Source of the DNA: Echinicola pacifica DSM 19836
GTDB lineage: Bacteria > Bacteroidota > Bacteroidia > Cytophagales > Cyclobacteriaceae
DNA length: 64,000 nucleotides
Assembly: GCF_000373245.1 (NCBI RefSeq)
Contig: NZ_KB890738.1
Coordinates: 439,713 to 503,712, forward strand
Direction of reading: 5' to 3'
The notes beneath the pieces were generated by a model. The model worked only from the letters and a program-made list of their open reading frames with translations. It was not told where the DNA came from and did not search any database. This document shows positions 62,858 to 64,000 of this stretch, one piece after another (the stretch's first letter is position 1; the number at the start of each line of letters is the position of its first letter). The translations under genes were made by a program, and so were the position numbers.

Positions 62858-64000
62858 ATGAACTCGAAAATTTTACAATTCGTCAAGCCAGCCGCCTTAG
62901 CGGTTGTTTTTGGGAGCTGCCTACAGACATTCACTGTAGTAAATGCTCTCGGAGCAGAGGCGCCAAGGGCCCTGAGTCCCGCTTTGGTAGTTCAAGCGCC
63001 AGTGACCATCACCGGAGTGGTCTCCAATAATGAAGATGGCATTCCTTTGCCAGGAGTGAGTGTGACCATCGTTGGCTCTGCCAAAGGCACCATCACCGAT
63101 CTAGACGGTAACTACTCGATCAATGTAGAACCCGGACAATCCCTTAAATTCTCTTACCTAGGCTTCACCGAGCATATCGTCAAAGTAGAAAGCCAAACAG
63201 TCATTGACGTAAGCTTGTCTGAAGATGTGGAGCAGCTCAATGAAGTTGTGGTAACGGCATTTGGTTTGGAAAAGGAGAAAAAATCCCTAGGATATGCCGT
63301 TCAGAATGTGGATGGTGAGGACATCGCCGCTGTAAAGGCCTCCTCTAGTGCCATCTCCAACCTTAAAGGTCGAGTGGCCGGGGTAAATATTACAGAATCC
63401 GGATCAGGTCCAGGAGCCGGCGTGCGGGTAATCATTAGAGGTAATAACTCCCTTACCCAAAGCAACCAACCACTGTATGTAGTGGATGGAATTCCAATGG
63501 ATAATACCAGCCTTAACGAAGGTGGTGGAGTCTATAGCAGTGGCAACTCAGGATCTGGTATCTCTGATTTGAACCCTGATGATATAGAATCCATGACCGT
63601 GCTAAAAGGTCCAAATGCTGCCGCACTGTACGGTTCCCGTGCCGCCAATGGTGTTATCATGATTACCACCAAAAAAGGTAACAACCGCAAAGGACTCGGA
63701 GTAACTTACTCCAGCAGTACCATGGTCTCTAACCCAATGCTGCTTCCAGAATTCCAAAATGAATATGGTCAAGGAAGCGGAGGTAGAACCCCTGCCACTA
63801 CTGAGGAACTACGAAGCAGTGGCTCCAGCTGGGGTGGCAAATTGGATGGAAGCGACCAATTATATTGGGATGGCTCCACTAAGCCTTACTCTCCACAGCC
63901 TGACAATGTGAAAGACTTCTTCGTATCCGGAGGAAACTATGTAAATACATTGGCACTAACCGGAGGAAACGAAAAGGTGACGGCCAGATTCTCTTATACC
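62858..64000 (+). CDS. susC: SusC-family TonB-dependent transporter, 3' end outside window
   Basis: The first 381 residues of an outer-membrane SusC/RagA-type transporter. A signal region (about 1-35) leads to the carboxypeptidase-regulatory-like domain (ITGVVSNNEDGIPLPGVSV...), a TonB box-like LNEVVVTAFG, the plug domain with QPLYVVDGIPM and AALYGSRAANGVIMITTKKG, and the first barrel strands. The ATG at 62858 opens a typical N terminus. It differs clearly from the pectin-locus SusC: its plug and DNA start are distinct. It probably begins another utilization or uptake locus with a SusD beyond the right edge. The substrate is unknown. Confidence 0.96.
   Translation, partial: MNSKILQFVKPAALAVVFGSCLQTFTVVNALGAEAPRALSPALVVQAPVTITGVVSNNEDGIPLPGVSVTIVGSAKGTITDLDGNYSINVEPGQSLKFSYLGFTEHIVKVESQTVIDVSLSEDVEQLNEVVVTAFGLEKEKKSLGYAVQNVDGEDIAAVKASSSAISNLKGRVAGVNITESGSGPGAGVRVIIRGNNSLTQSNQPLYVVDGIPMDNTSLNEGGGVYSSGNSGSGISDLNPDDIESMTVLKGPNAAALYGSRAANGVIMITTKKGNNRKGLGVTYSSSTMVSNPMLLPEFQNEYGQGSGGRTPATTEELRSSGSSWGGKLDGSDQLYWDGSTKPYSPQPDNVKDFFVSGGNYVNTLALTGGNEKVTARFSYT

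Noticed and set aside
1-64000. CRISPR arrays, tRNA, rRNA, insertion sequences or prophage genes
   Set aside because: Gaps were read for direct repeats, cloverleaf patterns and transposase-like frames; none was found.

Overview
The window looks like a chromosome segment of a Bacteroidota bacterium, most likely order Cytophagales. The signs are SusC/SusD pairs, a GldE homologue beside ssb and mutY, a Bacteroidota-type RNase G, a tiny bS22/mS38-like protein, DUF4890, DUF3826, DUF6298 and DUF6952 proteins, few Shine-Dalgarno sites, and -7 boxes of the TAnnTTTG type.

Region 1 (1-39501, every gene on the minus strand) is one large pectin utilization locus, still open at the left edge. In transcription order it holds: GH28 and PL10 (overlapping ATGA); a roughly 860-base regulatory gap; susC and susD with a strong terminator; PL1, DUF3826, a beta-helix/DUF6298 protein, GH140 (apiosidase type), GH28, GH43, a sialidase-like propeller (GH143 candidate) and GH78; an intracellular cassette of DapA-type aldolase, sodium:solute symporter, iron alcohol dehydrogenase, PdxA2-type dehydrogenase and DUF1537 kinase; then an STN-esterase fusion, GH95, GH105, an (alpha/alpha)6 hydrolase (GH142 candidate) and a second GH78. 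Homogalacturonan and rhamnogalacturonan enzymes are present together with several families known from rhamnogalacturonan-II (RG-II) breakdown. No regulator gene lies inside the visible locus.

The most interesting proposal is that the five-gene cassette (9358-15560) catabolizes Dha (3-deoxy-D-lyxo-2-heptulosaric acid), an RG-II sugar. Aldolase cleavage would give pyruvate and D-threuronate. Reduction gives D-threonate, the stereoisomer handled by DUF1537 kinase and PdxA2, which ends in DHAP and CO2. The symporter would import Dha, and the GH143 and GH142 candidates would release it outside the inner membrane. This is inference from families, context and stereochemistry.

Region 2 (39687-52751) is core genome: RNase G, a 29-residue ribosomal-type protein, a TPR protein and HU on the minus strand, then mutY, ssb, gldE, gltB and gltD on the plus strand.

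Region 3 (52880-62397) is a mixed housekeeping stretch: DUF2064 glycosyltransferase-like protein, DUF4890 protein, a gene remnant, a GGCT-like protein, a compact inverted-repeat element, NDH-2, YebC, a YjjX-type NTPase, thioredoxin with DUF6952, nitroreductase, a VOC protein and an MFS transporter. Region 4 (62858 to the right edge) is the start of another SusC gene, probably a second nutrient-uptake locus.
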